A stretch of DNA of 20,630 bases from Candidatus Helarchaeota archaeon (GTDB lineage: Archaea > Asgardarchaeota > Lokiarchaeia > Helarchaeales > HEL-GB-A). The stretch lies in contig JABXJT010000086.1 in assembly GCA_013375455.1 (NCBI GenBank), forward strand, positions 1 to 20,630, read 5' to 3'. Every line of letters begins with the position of its first letter. Within the stretch, counting starts at the first letter, position 1. Positions 8,124-16,754 of this stretch are shown here, in pieces. The translations under genes and the position numbers were made by a program. The notes below the pieces were generated by a model. That model searched no databases. It saw only the letters and a program-made list of their open reading frames with translations, and was not told where the DNA came from.

Positions 8124-9848
8124 TTATTTTTCTCTCTTTTTGAATTCTCTCAGTAAACGCGAAAATTTCAGGGGGGTCCCTTTATAATTGAGTTCGGCAA
8201 GCGCTTGTTCCTGATAGACTTCGAAAAGCTTGTTTGAAAAGTCCTCCCAAGCTCGACAAATTGCAAGCGTTTCCGCATCGTTTTTTAGAAGACTCTCGTG
8301 GGACATGATACGGAGAAATTCTGCAGCAACTGGCTCTACTATATCAGGATCCGTTCCATCAAGAATGTCTCGGACAAACTCGTCTGGTAAATACCAATCA
8401 CGTACCCTCGAAAAATCACGATGTATTTGAGTAAGCAGGACGTTTCGGGGACCTTCCCACAATTCCATTATTAAAGCATCACGATGGAAGCGCGGGAGCG
8501 AGGTGAAATCTTCCATGATCCCGTGCCCGCCATAAAATGATATGGCCAACCTCATTAGTTCTGGCCCCTCATAGCACGTTACGATTTTTTGCAGCATGAT
8601 CAATTCACGCAATCTGAATCGTCGCTTCCGCTCTGCTACATCCTCAATTTTCTGTAATTCTTTCATTCCAGCTGCAAGATTTTCCCCCAAGGCGATGAAT
8701 TCCGCATAGATCTTAAACACTGTAGCGGCAGTTCGCTTTGCAGTCTCCTCAAGTGAATTCATCTGGTTAATCATCATGGGAAAGAGCGCTACATTAATTC
8801 CGAAGGCGGTTCTAAATTGAGCGTACAAATTTGCTTCACGCGTTATGCGTAGCGCTCCAGCTCCGCCCCCAATCCCGATGTGAAGCCTTGACAATGAAAG
8901 AACTTTTCCAACAATATCCGCTAGCCCCTTTTCTAAGGGACCCACCGGGTATGCCACACTGCCATTATAGGTGACTTCAGCCGTGGGAAGTTCTGCCGTG
9001 CCCAGTTTCTGTTTTAACCTGTCAATCGTGTAAGAGTTTCTTATTTCTAATTTTTTATTACCAGGCAACCACGAAGGAACCGCATAAGATGCAATTCTTG
9101 TTGAAGATGGCGTACCTTTAGGCTTTGCAGAAACAATTGCATAATCGCATTGAATGGCCGAGCAGAAAAATTTCTTGCCGTAAATCCGCCAACAATTTGA
9201 GATTCCATCTTCACCTTCCGATTCTTCATATACGGCTTCCACGAGGTTTGCAGGTACATCGCTGCCACCCTGAATCTCGCTTATAAATTGGGCCCCTTTC
9301 CCATAGTCCCCAGCTCCATTCCCATTACGCAGATGGGTGAGAATAGCACGAACTTCAGGTCCCAATTCGTTCTCATACGATTCGAGAAGTGAAACCATCC
9401 CATGTGTGCATACAATAGGGCACATGACCCCCATTTCCCCGAGTTGATAAAGTAAGAACAGCTTGCAGAATCTAGACCAGGGCGTGTTTCTTTTCGGATC
9501 GAATAAACCAAGCCCAAAAATTTCTTGTTCCAATGTTTCAGTTTCCGTACAGCGGTTTATTCGATCGATTCGGTGATTATGCGCATCGTAATGTTGCACG
9601 AGAGTACATTTCACGCGGTTTTCGAGTCGAGTAGCCTCATCAGCGAGATCTCTCCATTTAAAAGACACGATCTTTGAAAGTTCACGAAGTTCTCTATTTA
9701 TTTTATCGAATTCTTCTCCTACATGATACCTTACTAATGTCTGGAAGAAATCATCATCATTATAAAAGTTAAAATGATCTCGAACGAACAGATAATCATC
9801 GAATGAATAAAGATTATCCCGATCTCCTTCTTTACTTTCCATAATCAT
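8124..9848 (-). CDS. AidB-like acyl-CoA dehydrogenase family flavoprotein
   Basis: The 574-residue protein is long for acyl-CoA dehydrogenases (about 380) and close to the AidB subgroup (about 540). Family marks are the flavin segment SEIQGGSDV (near 190), a middle beta domain with WRIYGKKFFCS, and the C-terminal GGHGIMEDFTSLPRF (about 440-455), where the glutamate of MED is the likely catalytic base. The IMELWEGPRNVL segment is typical of the AidB type. The reaction would be FAD-linked oxidation of an acyl-CoA or similar thioester, or an AidB-like role; the substrate is unknown. No ETF genes are in the window. The N-terminal 60 residues and the charged C-terminal tail are extra. ATG 9848 is used; ATG 9842, with AAGGTGG 9 bases upstream, is equally good. 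It is the first gene of the probable minus-strand operon with the esterase and racemase. Confidence 0.85.
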   Translation of the reverse strand: MIMESKEGDRDNLYSFDDYLFVRDHFNFYNDDDFFQTLVRYHVGEEFDKINRELRELSKIVSFKWRDLADEATRLENRVKCTLVQHYDAHNHRIDRINRCTETETLEQEIFGLGLFDPKRNTPWSRFCKLFLLYQLGEMGVMCPIVCTHGMVSLLESYENELGPEVRAILTHLRNGNGAGDYGKGAQFISEIQGGSDVPANLVEAVYEESEGEDGISNCWRIYGKKFFCSAIQCDYAIVSAKPKGTPSSTRIASYAVPSWLPGNKKLEIRNSYTIDRLKQKLGTAELPTAEVTYNGSVAYPVGPLEKGLADIVGKVLSLSRLHIGIGGGAGALRITREANLYAQFRTAFGINVALFPMMINQMNSLEETAKRTAATVFKIYAEFIALGENLAAGMKELQKIEDVAERKRRFRLRELIMLQKIVTCYEGPELMRLAISFYGGHGIMEDFTSLPRFHRDALIMELWEGPRNVLLTQIHRDFSRVRDWYLPDEFVRDILDGTDPDIVEPVAAEFLRIMSHESLLKNDAETLAICRAWEDFSNKLFEVYQEQALAELNYKGTPLKFSRLLREFKKREK

Positions 9849-9899
9849 TAACCACCTTCACTTTTAACATTTCAAGAGGTTCTAAATAAATTGGCTCCC

Positions 9900-9916
9900 T
9901 TTTATATATTTAAAAT
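9900..9916 (-). promoter_or_regulatory. Putative TATA promoter of the acyl-CoA dehydrogenase operon
   Basis: The 144-base divergent gap contains TTTAAATATATAAAA on the reverse strand (about 9900-9914). Transcription from about 26 bases downstream, near 9882, leaves a leader of about 34 bases with the AAGGTGG ribosome site. A second A/T-rich box near 9935-9943 could serve the plus-strand gene at 9993. Confidence 0.45.
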
Positions 9917-9992
9917 AAACTTTTAAAATTGAAAAAAAATATATCAATCATTAATATTTTAATCGAATAATTAATTTAATTGGGGTAATTTA

Positions 9993-10715
9993 ATGCAGCT
10001 AGTCATACCAGACTACATTACTGAACCCATTTTATGGTTCATTGCTGTTGGTGTTTTCTTTCTCTTAGGAGTTTTTTTCTTTAAACGATATTGGGAGAGT
10101 GAGACGGAAGCTCGAGCGTTCTTCTCGGGAACTTCTGTCTTCATGTTTTCCTACGTGATTTACAGGACTATTGAGATTATCCGACGATATTTTGTTATTG
10201 GAGATTACTATGATATTGAGAACTGGTGGCAGGAAGAAGTTGCAATCACTGCTAGCAGTTTATACCTTCGCTTGGCCTTCCTTTTTGTTTCTTGGATTGG
10301 AATCGCCTATTTCTATTTCCGGATAGAAAGCACGATCTTAAAAAAGAAGACTTACTATGTCTTGACTATCGCTTCTCTTCTTAAATTAATTTCAAATCCT
10401 TTAATGTATTTCCCGGATAGGTTTCCCTTTGCCACGATTGAACTCATCAATACCATTTTGTTTATCCTTGCGGGTTTTTTCCCAGTCTGCCTCTTTGCCT
10501 TCTATGCTGTTCGCAACTACGTTAATAAGAGGAAGGTCTGGGCTGTATTATCTTTGGGAATGCTCTCCTTTATCATCGGAGAAGTTGGAAGCAATCCGGA
10601 AGGATACATGATTACTGGGGGCTTAAACCAAGCATTTGTGGCTTACGGCTCACCGTTAATGGTCATTCTTGGTGGGATCTTATTGTATTTAGCCCTAAGA
10701 CGGTTATACGAATAG
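9993..10715 (+). CDS. Seven-helix integral membrane protein of unknown function
   Basis: The 240-residue protein is mostly hydrophobic, with about seven helices (roughly at residues 10-28, 42-60, 88-108, 118-138, 146-168, 180-198 and 212-234). Aromatic residues crowd the ends, and a charged outer or inner loop sits between helices two and three (IGDYYDIENWWQEE). I do not recognise the family. The 7-helix plan resembles sensor modules found at the start of archaeal signal proteins, but no kinase or other domain follows. The start ATG has GGGGT about 8 bases upstream. A very small membrane protein gene follows 21 bases later, so the two may be co-transcribed. Confidence 0.7.
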   Translation: MQLVIPDYITEPILWFIAVGVFFLLGVFFFKRYWESETEARAFFSGTSVFMFSYVIYRTIEIIRRYFVIGDYYDIENWWQEEVAITASSLYLRLAFLFVSWIGIAYFYFRIESTILKKKTYYVLTIASLLKLISNPLMYFPDRFPFATIELINTILFILAGFFPVCLFAFYAVRNYVNKRKVWAVLSLGMLSFIIGEVGSNPEGYMITGGLNQAFVAYGSPLMVILGGILLYLALRRLYE

Positions 10716-10736
10716 TAAGGAGTCTGTGATGAAACA

Positions 10737-10853
10737 GTGAGTGACGAAATCAAAAAATTAGAGAAGCAAATCGTGCGGCTAAAATTCATAATAATCATTT
10801 TAGTGACTCTCTTGGTCGTGGCTCTTTTCGCCTTAATGTACGTTCTCCTTTAG
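10737..10853 (+). CDS. 38-residue single-helix membrane protein, GTG start
   Basis: This short gene starts with MSDEIKKLEKQIVRLK, an amphipathic and probably coiled-coil stretch, and ends with a run of hydrophobic residues (about 17-38) to the last codon. It would be a tail-anchored peptide with the charged N-terminus in the cytoplasm. An AAGGAG Shine-Dalgarno at 10717-10722 lies 14 bases before the GTG; that is long but is the only good site in the gap. An in-frame TAA at 10716 blocks extension upstream. It follows the seven-helix gene by 21 bases, which suggests a shared transcript and perhaps a partner role. Short size and GTG start make this a moderate-confidence gene. Confidence 0.5.
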   Translation: MSDEIKKLEKQIVRLKFIIIILVTLLVVALFALMYVLL

Positions 10854-10939
10854 CACTGCACTTCTCCTTTTTCTAATTAATAAAAATTATATTCCAAGTT
10901 TCTCTAGCTTTGTGTATTGACTTAGGATTGAATGCAACA

Positions 10940-11767
10940 ATGAAACGGGTCGCCTATTGCTCCGATCTGCACGGGAACCAGGAAAGATACCAGATATTTT
11001 TTGCCATTGAGGCAGATTACTATGTCATCGGGGGCGATCTACTTCCTAAACGCGGTACCCTCCAGAGCCTTTATCCTAAACAACGGAATTTTATGAAAGA
11101 GTTCTTAAAACCACTCCTGGAGAAAAACAAAAGCGATACTACCACACTTCTAATGTTAGGTAATGATGATTTGGAGCCCTTCGAGCGAGATCTTTTGAAT
11201 TTCGAAGGAGATGGGCTCTGTAAACAGTTACATGGGAATAAATTTGCCATAGAAGACTTTGAACTCATTGGATTCAAATACATCCCTCCAACGCCCTTTT
11301 CTCTAAAGGGAATTGAACGCCGCGATTCACGAGGAATTATCGATCCCCTTCATCGTTTATACTCATCTTTTATATTCAAAGATGATGGAAGCGCCATTAA
11401 GATTGATTTTGAAGCCTATTTAAAATCTCAACCTTCAATAGCAGAGTTGTTGGAAGCGCTTCCAAAGCCCGCAGATTTTTCTAAAACGATTTATGTGATG
11501 CATTCGCCCCCTTACGATACAATGATCGATGTGACCGTGCAAGGCATACCGGTTGGGTCTATAGATATCCGTAACTTCATTCTTAAATATCAACCACCGC
11601 TTCTTCTCTGTGGACACATCCATGAAAGTCCCGGAACGGTTCAACTTGGAAAAACAATATGTATAAATCCTGGTCAATTACATGAATTCGCTTACAGTTT
11701 ATTTGAGATTGAAAACGGCTCAATTAAGTTCCTCAAAATTCCCCCTAAACTTGATGAAAAAAAATAA
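10940..11767 (+). CDS. Calcineurin-like metallophosphoesterase
   Basis: The 275-residue protein has the metal-binding motifs of the family in order: D9-L-H11 (SDLHGN), G-G-D33 (GGDLL), G-N75-D-D (LGNDD), H188 (MHSPP) and G-H226-I-H228 (CGHIHES). The usual GNH[DE] block reads GNDD, so the histidine that normally helps catalysis is replaced by aspartate; GND variants occur in some phosphodiesterase subgroups. The substrate could be a nucleotide, a phosphodiester or a phosphoprotein. No signal peptide or helix is present, so it should be cytoplasmic. I chose ATG 10940, where the beta-strand KRVAYCSD begins; the frame is open to TTG 10910, but those ten residues add nothing to the fold. It lies 86 bases after the small membrane gene, with a TATA-like stretch near 10882-10895, and may have its own promoter. 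Confidence 0.85.
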   Translation: MKRVAYCSDLHGNQERYQIFFAIEADYYVIGGDLLPKRGTLQSLYPKQRNFMKEFLKPLLEKNKSDTTTLLMLGNDDLEPFERDLLNFEGDGLCKQLHGNKFAIEDFELIGFKYIPPTPFSLKGIERRDSRGIIDPLHRLYSSFIFKDDGSAIKIDFEAYLKSQPSIAELLEALPKPADFSKTIYVMHSPPYDTMIDVTVQGIPVGSIDIRNFILKYQPPLLLCGHIHESPGTVQLGKTICINPGQLHEFAYSLFEIENGSIKFLKIPPKLDEKK

Positions 11768-11825
11768 TTAGTTGATTCGTCATAACATAATTATATTTCT
11801 TATTTCTTAAATGAAGGAAAAAAGG

Positions 11826-13016
11826 ATGGATCAGGAAGAAATCAAGCTTGAACTCATGAAATTTCACCCAGAACTGAATCATTGCATGCACTGTCATCTG
11901 TGCTATGCGGCAGATTGGCATCGAATCGATGATTGGGTCCCTGTTTGTCCCACGGCAGCCCGGTTTGGCTTTGAAGCTTTTTACTCCTCTGGGCGGATTG
12001 AATTAGCACGTGCGCTTATCGAAGAAACACTTCAAGAAGCAAGCCCCCGCTTATTGGAGATTCTCTACACCTGCACGGGATGTTCTGCCTGCGTGGAACA
12101 ATGTCATCAGTATTCAGGCTTGAAGATCGATCAAGTGGACCTTTTTGAAACCGTGAAAGCCTACTGCGTCTCCAAAGGTTGGGGTCCCTTACCAAAACAT
12201 CTTGAATTTGCTCAAAGTATTACCAAAAATCATAACCCCTATCACGAGCCCCCAGAAGATCGTTCAGCTTGGCTTTCATCCGAAGTTCCTTCCGAGGCCC
12301 CCATCGTTTACTTTGTTGGCTGCACTTCCTCCTACCGCCGACAGGAAATAGCTCAGGCGACCGTGAAAGTACTCAAAGCAGCTGAGGCGCCTTTCACGAT
12401 TCTCGGCTCGAATGAATGGTGTTGTGGATCACCAATAATTCGTACCGGGCAGTTGGATGGGATTCGAGACCTAATCTCTCATAATATTGAAGCAATAGAA
12501 GCGCTTGGCGCAGAACGCGTTATATTCTCATGCGCTGGTTGTTACCGCGCCTTTAAGAAGGATTATCCAAAATTCGGATTTTCACTCCCCTTTAAAATCC
12601 AACATACCACTCAGTATTTCCTGAATCTGATCCGAAATAAAAAATTAAACTTGAAACCTCTCTCAAAGGCTGTCACTTATCATGACCCTTGCCATTTGGG
12701 TCGCCATACGCGGATTTATAAGCAGCCGCGGAAAGTTCTGAAAAAGCTACAAGTAGATTTACAAGAAATGCCGCGAACTTCCAAGGAATCCTTTTGCTGT
12801 GGCGCTGGAGGAGGCGTGCGAGCTGCCTATCCTGAATTTGCGAAATGGGCCGCAACGAATCGCCTGAACGAAGCTCTTGAGTTAAATCCCAAGGTTTTAG
12901 CCTCAGCGTGTCCCTTTTGTAAAAATAATTTCGTGGAGGCCTTCAAGGATTTCAAAGGTGTATCACTTGAAATATCTGATATTAGTGAATTATTAGCGGA
13001 GGGATTGAATGAGTAA
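11826..13016 (+). CDS. HdrD/GlcF-like iron-sulfur oxidoreductase subunit with two CCG domains
   Basis: Numbered from the upstream ATG 11811, the protein has two N-terminal iron-sulfur motifs. The first is C25x2C28x2C31 with the fourth cysteine only at C46-P; the second is C88x2C91x2C94x3C98. Two cysteine-rich CCG domains follow: VGCTSS with WCCGSP and SCAGC, then PCHLGRH with FCCGAGGG and ACPFC. This is the layout of HdrD, GlcF and LldE proteins, in which the CCG domains bind special iron-sulfur clusters for electron transfer. The next gene, a flavoprotein, overlaps it by 8 bases, so the pair should form one complex that passes electrons from a 2-hydroxyacid to a carrier. I prefer ATG 11826 because AAGGA lies 7 bases before it; ATG 11811 adds only five residues and has no ribosome site. 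Confidence 0.88.
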   Translation: MDQEEIKLELMKFHPELNHCMHCHLCYAADWHRIDDWVPVCPTAARFGFEAFYSSGRIELARALIEETLQEASPRLLEILYTCTGCSACVEQCHQYSGLKIDQVDLFETVKAYCVSKGWGPLPKHLEFAQSITKNHNPYHEPPEDRSAWLSSEVPSEAPIVYFVGCTSSYRRQEIAQATVKVLKAAEAPFTILGSNEWCCGSPIIRTGQLDGIRDLISHNIEAIEALGAERVIFSCAGCYRAFKKDYPKFGFSLPFKIQHTTQYFLNLIRNKKLNLKPLSKAVTYHDPCHLGRHTRIYKQPRKVLKKLQVDLQEMPRTSKESFCCGAGGGVRAAYPEFAKWAATNRLNEALELNPKVLASACPFCKNNFVEAFKDFKGVSLEISDISELLAEGLNE

Positions 13017-14409
13017 ACCTGAAATAACCTCTAAATTAGTAAAAATTGTTGGAGAAGAACACGTTTCGGATGATGTTGCTGATATGATCCCATATGAACG
13101 GGACGATCAATTTCCCACCGTGCCTGCTCATAGACCCGATTATGTCGTTCGCCCTGAAACCACGGAGGAAATACAACAAATCGTACGAATCGCAAATGAA
13201 AATAAAATCCCAATCGTCCCCCTCGCATCTGGCATAAATCGGAAAGGTTTATGCATTGCATCTCATGGGGGAATTTTGCTTGACATGCGTCGAATGACCC
13301 ATATTGAGATTGATCCGGAAATGATGACTGCTAAAATTGGCCCCGGCGTCAATTTCACACAGCTGGTTGTAGCTCTAAATAAATATCCCCACTTGCGCTG
13401 CTTGACCCCGGATGCACCCGCTACCGCCTCGGTCCTCGCCAATTATATGCTGAGAGGAATTTATCCTACTTCCACCCGCTATGGGGTAGATCATTTAATC
13501 ACAATGGAAATCGTTCTTCCGAATGGTGAAATTTTGGATACGGGCTCTGCAGCGACACCAAATTCCCCTGGCCCCTATTGCGGTATTGTCAACGGTCCGG
13601 ACTTGACTAAGTTATTTCAAGCGAACGTTGGTACAATGGGAGTCGTCACTGAGGGACGCGTTCGATTGTATCCTATGCCCGAAAAAATTAATATTCGAAT
13701 GATCCGATTTCCAAATTTTGAATCGATGATAGAACCCACTAGACAATATGCGCTCCAGAATTTGGTAGCGGGCGTCTGGACAATGACATTCGCACCACTC
13801 GCCTTGGAACTCTTCATGGATACAAAGAACATAACTGAAGAACTGTTTGCTACTTTGGTATTTATCGAAGGGACCCACGACGAAGTGGAGGAGCAGAAAA
13901 ACAAGATTGTTCAGATTGCCGAAGCCGCGGGTGGCGAAGATATGGACATGCCGGGCTTCATGGAGAAAGAATTCCTACTGGACCACCGTTACATGCGGAG
14001 CTTTATTAGAGGCTGGCGGAAAGGCAATCTCTGGGGATGCTCTTGCTATGGACCTTTAAAGAATGTTACAAAATACTATGAAGCTTCGAAAGAATTCTGT
14101 CATAAAAACGATCTGGATACCTTGCATTTTGAGGCTTTGCCAATGCATCCATTTCATGGAGAACTCACTTACATTGACCCCTGCGTTATGTGGGATGGCG
14201 GAAAACCAGAAGAAGTGGAACGAGTTCGCCAACTTGCTAAAGATATTCGCACAGCATTCTTAGATATCGGGATCTATGGGTTCTTCCGTCCCTTCCCGGG
14301 GACAGTGGATTCTCAAGAATTAGGGATGTACGGCGAGATCTGGCGTCAAATCAAACGGTTAATAGATCCCAATAACATCATGAACCCCGGAAAACCTCCC
14401 CTTCCATAA
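13009..14409 (+). CDS. FAD-linked oxidase, GlcD/VAO type (probable 2-hydroxyacid dehydrogenase)
   Basis: The 466-residue protein has an N-terminal PCMH-type FAD domain (about 40-225) and a C-terminal FAD-oxidase domain ending in DPNNIMNPGK, the usual end of GlcD and vanillyl-alcohol oxidase relatives. VLPNGEILDTG (169-179) and DLTKLFQANVGTMGVVTEG (198-216) are clear family segments. The phosphate loop usually seen as a glycine-rich GGGT is PLASGIN here (71-77), closer to VAO-type proteins than to classic GlcD. Likely substrates are lactate, glycolate or another 2-hydroxyacid; aromatic alcohols are an alternative. The ATGAGTAA overlap with the preceding iron-sulfur gene and the GGAGGG site at 12998-13003 show translational coupling. 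Together they resemble D-lactate or glycolate oxidase pairs such as GlcD with GlcF. Confidence 0.87.
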   Translation: MSKPEITSKLVKIVGEEHVSDDVADMIPYERDDQFPTVPAHRPDYVVRPETTEEIQQIVRIANENKIPIVPLASGINRKGLCIASHGGILLDMRRMTHIEIDPEMMTAKIGPGVNFTQLVVALNKYPHLRCLTPDAPATASVLANYMLRGIYPTSTRYGVDHLITMEIVLPNGEILDTGSAATPNSPGPYCGIVNGPDLTKLFQANVGTMGVVTEGRVRLYPMPEKINIRMIRFPNFESMIEPTRQYALQNLVAGVWTMTFAPLALELFMDTKNITEELFATLVFIEGTHDEVEEQKNKIVQIAEAAGGEDMDMPGFMEKEFLLDHRYMRSFIRGWRKGNLWGCSCYGPLKNVTKYYEASKEFCHKNDLDTLHFEALPMHPFHGELTYIDPCVMWDGGKPEEVERVRQLAKDIRTAFLDIGIYGFFRPFPGTVDSQELGMYGEIWRQIKRLIDPNNIMNPGKPPLP

Positions 14410-14553
14410 AACTGTAAAATTTTATTCATTTAAAATCAAGTCATTTTATGCTATTGTAAAATACTTCGTAAATATTGTAAAAAAAGTTGAATTTACATCT
14501 ATTTAAAATTAATTATCTTTATTAAAGACCCCCTTATGATTCCATATTGCGCG

Positions 14554-15444
14554 TTACTTGATTTCCTCAAGCTGCGCTTGGCGTCGACCAAGGAAAAACG
14601 AGCTAGCAATGATTAAGACGATAGCTATTATCATAAAAGGGAACGAATATGTTTTAGGAGGGATCAATATGAAGATCGCGAAATAGACAAAAATGGGACC
14701 AATTTGAATGGGTAACTGCTGGAGTGGAATTAATTTACTCGCATCCCCGTGCTGAAATGCTTGTTGCATCTTATAAATTCCCACCACATTTGTCACGACC
14801 AAAATTATAGAAGTAATGGTGAATAAACCTATGTATTGCCCCGCTCCAAAAACTGGGCCAAACAGCCCCATCACCGCGGCTACCCAAAGATTAGAGATGG
14901 CGAACATCGAACCTGAAAAGATTGTAAAAAGGATTCCTCTATATTTTTCACTCCGCTTTTGAATTAATTGGCAAAAAATGGAGATTGCAACTAGAGTACC
15001 AGTAAATATGCCAGCTCGTAAAAGCCATCCTGCATCCAACATCGCTGGGTCCTCTACTTTGATTACTAACTCAGTCAATCCTAACAGGGCAATTCCCCCA
15101 ATCATTAGAAGTATTCCTAAGATATCCTGCCGATTTATGCGTTCCTTTAGCAATTTGATTGAGCCAATTGCCATAATTATCAAGCCAAAAGCACTCAAAC
15201 CGGGGACCAATCCTGGTCCAACACCCCATTGATGAGTATTCGCTAAGAAAAATAATACCGCTCCAAGGATTGCCCCAATTATGATACCCAACAGCCAGAT
15301 TGGCATTTTAAATAATTTCTTACCTACTTTTTCGCCTTCTGGCAATTTATTGATGGCATATTTTTGGAGTAATAATCCAACATTAGCTACAATGCCCGCA
15401 CTCATCGCGATGAAAACCCTCAGCAAATAGCTGATTTCTTGCAT
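14554..15444 (-). CDS. DMT-superfamily multi-pass transporter
   Basis: The 296-residue protein has nine or ten membrane helices and a repeated-half layout typical of drug/metabolite transporters. It starts with a helix ending in ANVGLLLQKYAIN, resembling the first helix of NIPA-type magnesium transporters, and a later GIYKMQQAFQHGDASKLIPLQ segment is like the second-half helix of EamA or NIPA proteins. The short basic C-terminus (GRRQAQLEEIK) should face the cytoplasm. The substrate is unknown; magnesium or small metabolites are guesses. A GGAGGG site 7 bases before ATG 15444 supports the start. It follows the site-2 protease by 40 bases on the same strand and may share its transcript. Confidence 0.75.
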   Translation of the reverse strand: MQEISYLLRVFIAMSAGIVANVGLLLQKYAINKLPEGEKVGKKLFKMPIWLLGIIIGAILGAVLFFLANTHQWGVGPGLVPGLSAFGLIIMAIGSIKLLKERINRQDILGILLMIGGIALLGLTELVIKVEDPAMLDAGWLLRAGIFTGTLVAISIFCQLIQKRSEKYRGILFTIFSGSMFAISNLWVAAVMGLFGPVFGAGQYIGLFTITSIILVVTNVVGIYKMQQAFQHGDASKLIPLQQLPIQIGPIFVYFAIFILIPPKTYSFPFMIIAIVLIIASSFFLGRRQAQLEEIK

Positions 15445-15484
15445 TACTGACCCTCCGAGCTTTTTTTAAAACTTATTCAACCCA

Positions 15485-16741
15485 TTAGAACCAGAAACTG
15501 CCCATTGGGACCGTCAAGAAGAGAACGATGAAAAACGTGGCGCTAACGAGCTTGCGTGAGGTGCTGAGCGGGCTCACATCGTTTAATGGTCCCGGGTGCT
15601 CAAAGGAAAATCGACTCAGAATGAGCACGAGAAACGCCATTAACCAATTGATGAAGAGCATGGCAATGAAGGCAATCCAACTCACAAAGCGGTAATATTT
15701 ATTCCCAAAAAGAGAGCGGGACACGTGCCCCCCGTCCAACTGTCCGATGGGGAAGAGATTGAGCCCGGTCACGAAACACCCAATCCAACCAGCAAAGGCA
15801 ATGATGTGCAACAGGTAGACCATGCTCCCCCCAGGCGCTGTTATATAGACATTGTAGGGGATGGGGTTTAACAAGAATCGATCCAATATATTAAACAACA
15901 GTGGATCTGGAAATTGCGATCCCGATAATTGTTCTATAGAGTAACCCGTGGCTGAAAATATTTGGGCATTCGAAAAGGCAAGAGTGAGGACGTATCCTAA
16001 TATCGATACAAACAAGGTGACTATGAAGCCGAAAAATGGACCGGTCAATCCAACATCAAAGAGTTCATCTTTATTCTTTGGCGGTGATTTCTGAATGATG
16101 ACCGCGCCCATGGTTCCAAGAGGGGGGAAGAATGGGATGAAGTACGGCAAGGAACTCTTGATTTTATGCCTCCGACACGCTACGATGTGCCCTAATTCGT
16201 GGATTCCAATGATTCCCAGGATCGCAAGGGTGTAACCCAAAATGAGCGCAAAAAAGTATCCCGATGAAGTGTCAAAAAACGTAACATAAAGATCTGATGT
16301 GAGCATGAAGATCGCAGCTCCCATTACAGTTCCGAGGGTGATAATGAACAGAATTGCATTAGTATTGAATACCCGTTTTGGTTTTATTTCCTCTTTTTTC
16401 TTTGGCAATAGGCGCAGAATTAATTCCTCTGATTTCGGCTCACTAATCGGTTTTGGCGCACCCAAGAGGGGAAACGTACCTTTACGACGTAAAAACGGAA
16501 AATATTCGTGTTTATCTACTTCATCAACCAATTCATTAAAAATCCGTTTTAGCTCATATTTTTCCCACTCTTTAATATGTTCGGGTGATTCGATTCCCTC
16601 TAGTGGTTGAATGGTGAAAGTTGGGATTCCTCTCCCTGGCTCAATGTAACTCTTCACGATCTTGAAATATTTGCCCACGATTCTCTTTAAATCATCGAAA
16701 GTTAATGGTTTTTCTTCTTCCCAATCATAATATTCATCCAT
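15485..16741 (-). CDS. Site-2 protease family (M50) intramembrane metalloprotease
   Basis: The 418-residue protein has an N-terminal cytoplasmic part of about 125 residues, then several helices. The zinc site H181-E182-L-G-H185 (HELGH) lies in the second main helix. The third ligand D336 is in NLFPIGQLDGGH (328-339). Together they are the complete site-2 protease signature. Such enzymes cut other proteins within the membrane, often to release a regulator or to process an anchored protein. Proteins of this length with a soluble N-terminal extension are common in archaea. It starts 13 bases after the stop of the sequon-rich surface protein gene, and GAGGC lies 6 bases before the ATG. The surface protein, with one or two membrane helices, is an attractive but untested substrate. 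Confidence 0.92.
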   Translation of the reverse strand: MDEYYDWEEEKPLTFDDLKRIVGKYFKIVKSYIEPGRGIPTFTIQPLEGIESPEHIKEWEKYELKRIFNELVDEVDKHEYFPFLRRKGTFPLLGAPKPISEPKSEELILRLLPKKKEEIKPKRVFNTNAILFIITLGTVMGAAIFMLTSDLYVTFFDTSSGYFFALILGYTLAILGIIGIHELGHIVACRRHKIKSSLPYFIPFFPPLGTMGAVIIQKSPPKNKDELFDVGLTGPFFGFIVTLFVSILGYVLTLAFSNAQIFSATGYSIEQLSGSQFPDPLLFNILDRFLLNPIPYNVYITAPGGSMVYLLHIIAFAGWIGCFVTGLNLFPIGQLDGGHVSRSLFGNKYYRFVSWIAFIAMLFINWLMAFLVLILSRFSFEHPGPLNDVSPLSTSRKLVSATFFIVLFLTVPMGSFWF

Positions 16742-16754
16742 GGAATCGCCTCTT

